Shown: one piece after another, positions 21,431 to 21,471 of the stretch | Position numbering within the stretch: the first letter of the stretch is position 1 | Layout: every line of letters begins with the position of its first letter | Assembly (NCBI GenBank): GCA_003956705.1 | Contig: QZCP01000492.1 | Coordinates: 1-21,471 of the forward strand | Direction: 5' to 3' | Source of the DNA: Brevipalpus yothersi | Taxonomy: Eukaryota > Arthropoda > Arachnida > Trombidiformes > Tenuipalpidae | Length of the DNA: 21,471 nucleotides | Notes under the pieces: model-generated | The model's database searches: none | What the model was told of the DNA's origin: nothing | What the model saw: only the letters and a program-made list of their open reading frames with translations | Position numbers and translations under genes: made by a program

Positions 21431-21471
<41 letters not shown>
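21431..21471. repeat. (CT)n microsatellite at the right edge
   Basis: About 20 perfect CT units run to the last base, so the tract is probably cut by the window end. Confidence 0.95.

Overview
This is eukaryotic, animal-type nuclear DNA, AT-rich, with spliced genes and many long (GA)n/(CT)n microsatellites. Introns run from about 55 bp to about 1.6 kb. Gene content (dopa decarboxylase, a secreted ADAMTS-type metalloprotease, the smallest membrane subunit of the V-ATPase) fits an invertebrate. A compact arthropod genome such as a mite is my guess, from overall texture only; I cannot fix the taxon.

Layout. 1-5550: mostly non-coding and rich in microsatellites, with one weak minus-strand gene candidate at 838-1178. 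5670-13071 (minus): a seven-exon gene for a 586-residue ADAMTS-like zinc metalloprotease. It lacks thrombospondin repeats and ends in an unusual Ser/Arg-rich tail. 11321-11587 (plus): inside intron 1 of that gene, on the opposite strand, an intact single-exon ORF of 88 codons resembling the RED (C-terminal) half of a PAX paired domain, with no PAI half and no homeodomain. 13084-14628: intergenic. 14629-17789 (minus): a nine-exon dopa decarboxylase gene (486 residues) that I could rebuild completely with phase-consistent splice sites, including one GC-AG intron. 17790-18641: divergent intergenic region holding a degenerate ~16 bp minisatellite. 18642-18893 (plus): intronless coding region of V-ATPase subunit e. 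19250-19627 (minus): a 57-codon membrane smORF followed by a second coding-like frame. 19628-21471: nothing convincing except repeats.

The three firm genes do not form an obvious pathway. Dopa decarboxylase (dopamine/serotonin synthesis and cuticle catechols) and V-ATPase e (proton pump assembly, which also drives vesicular monoamine loading) share a divergent promoter region of about 850 bp. The most novel item is the nested PAX-RED-only ORF, whose stop codon sits in the arm of a perfect hairpin. Both ends of the window lie inside (GA)n/(CT)n tracts, as expected if it is a contig broken at microsatellites.
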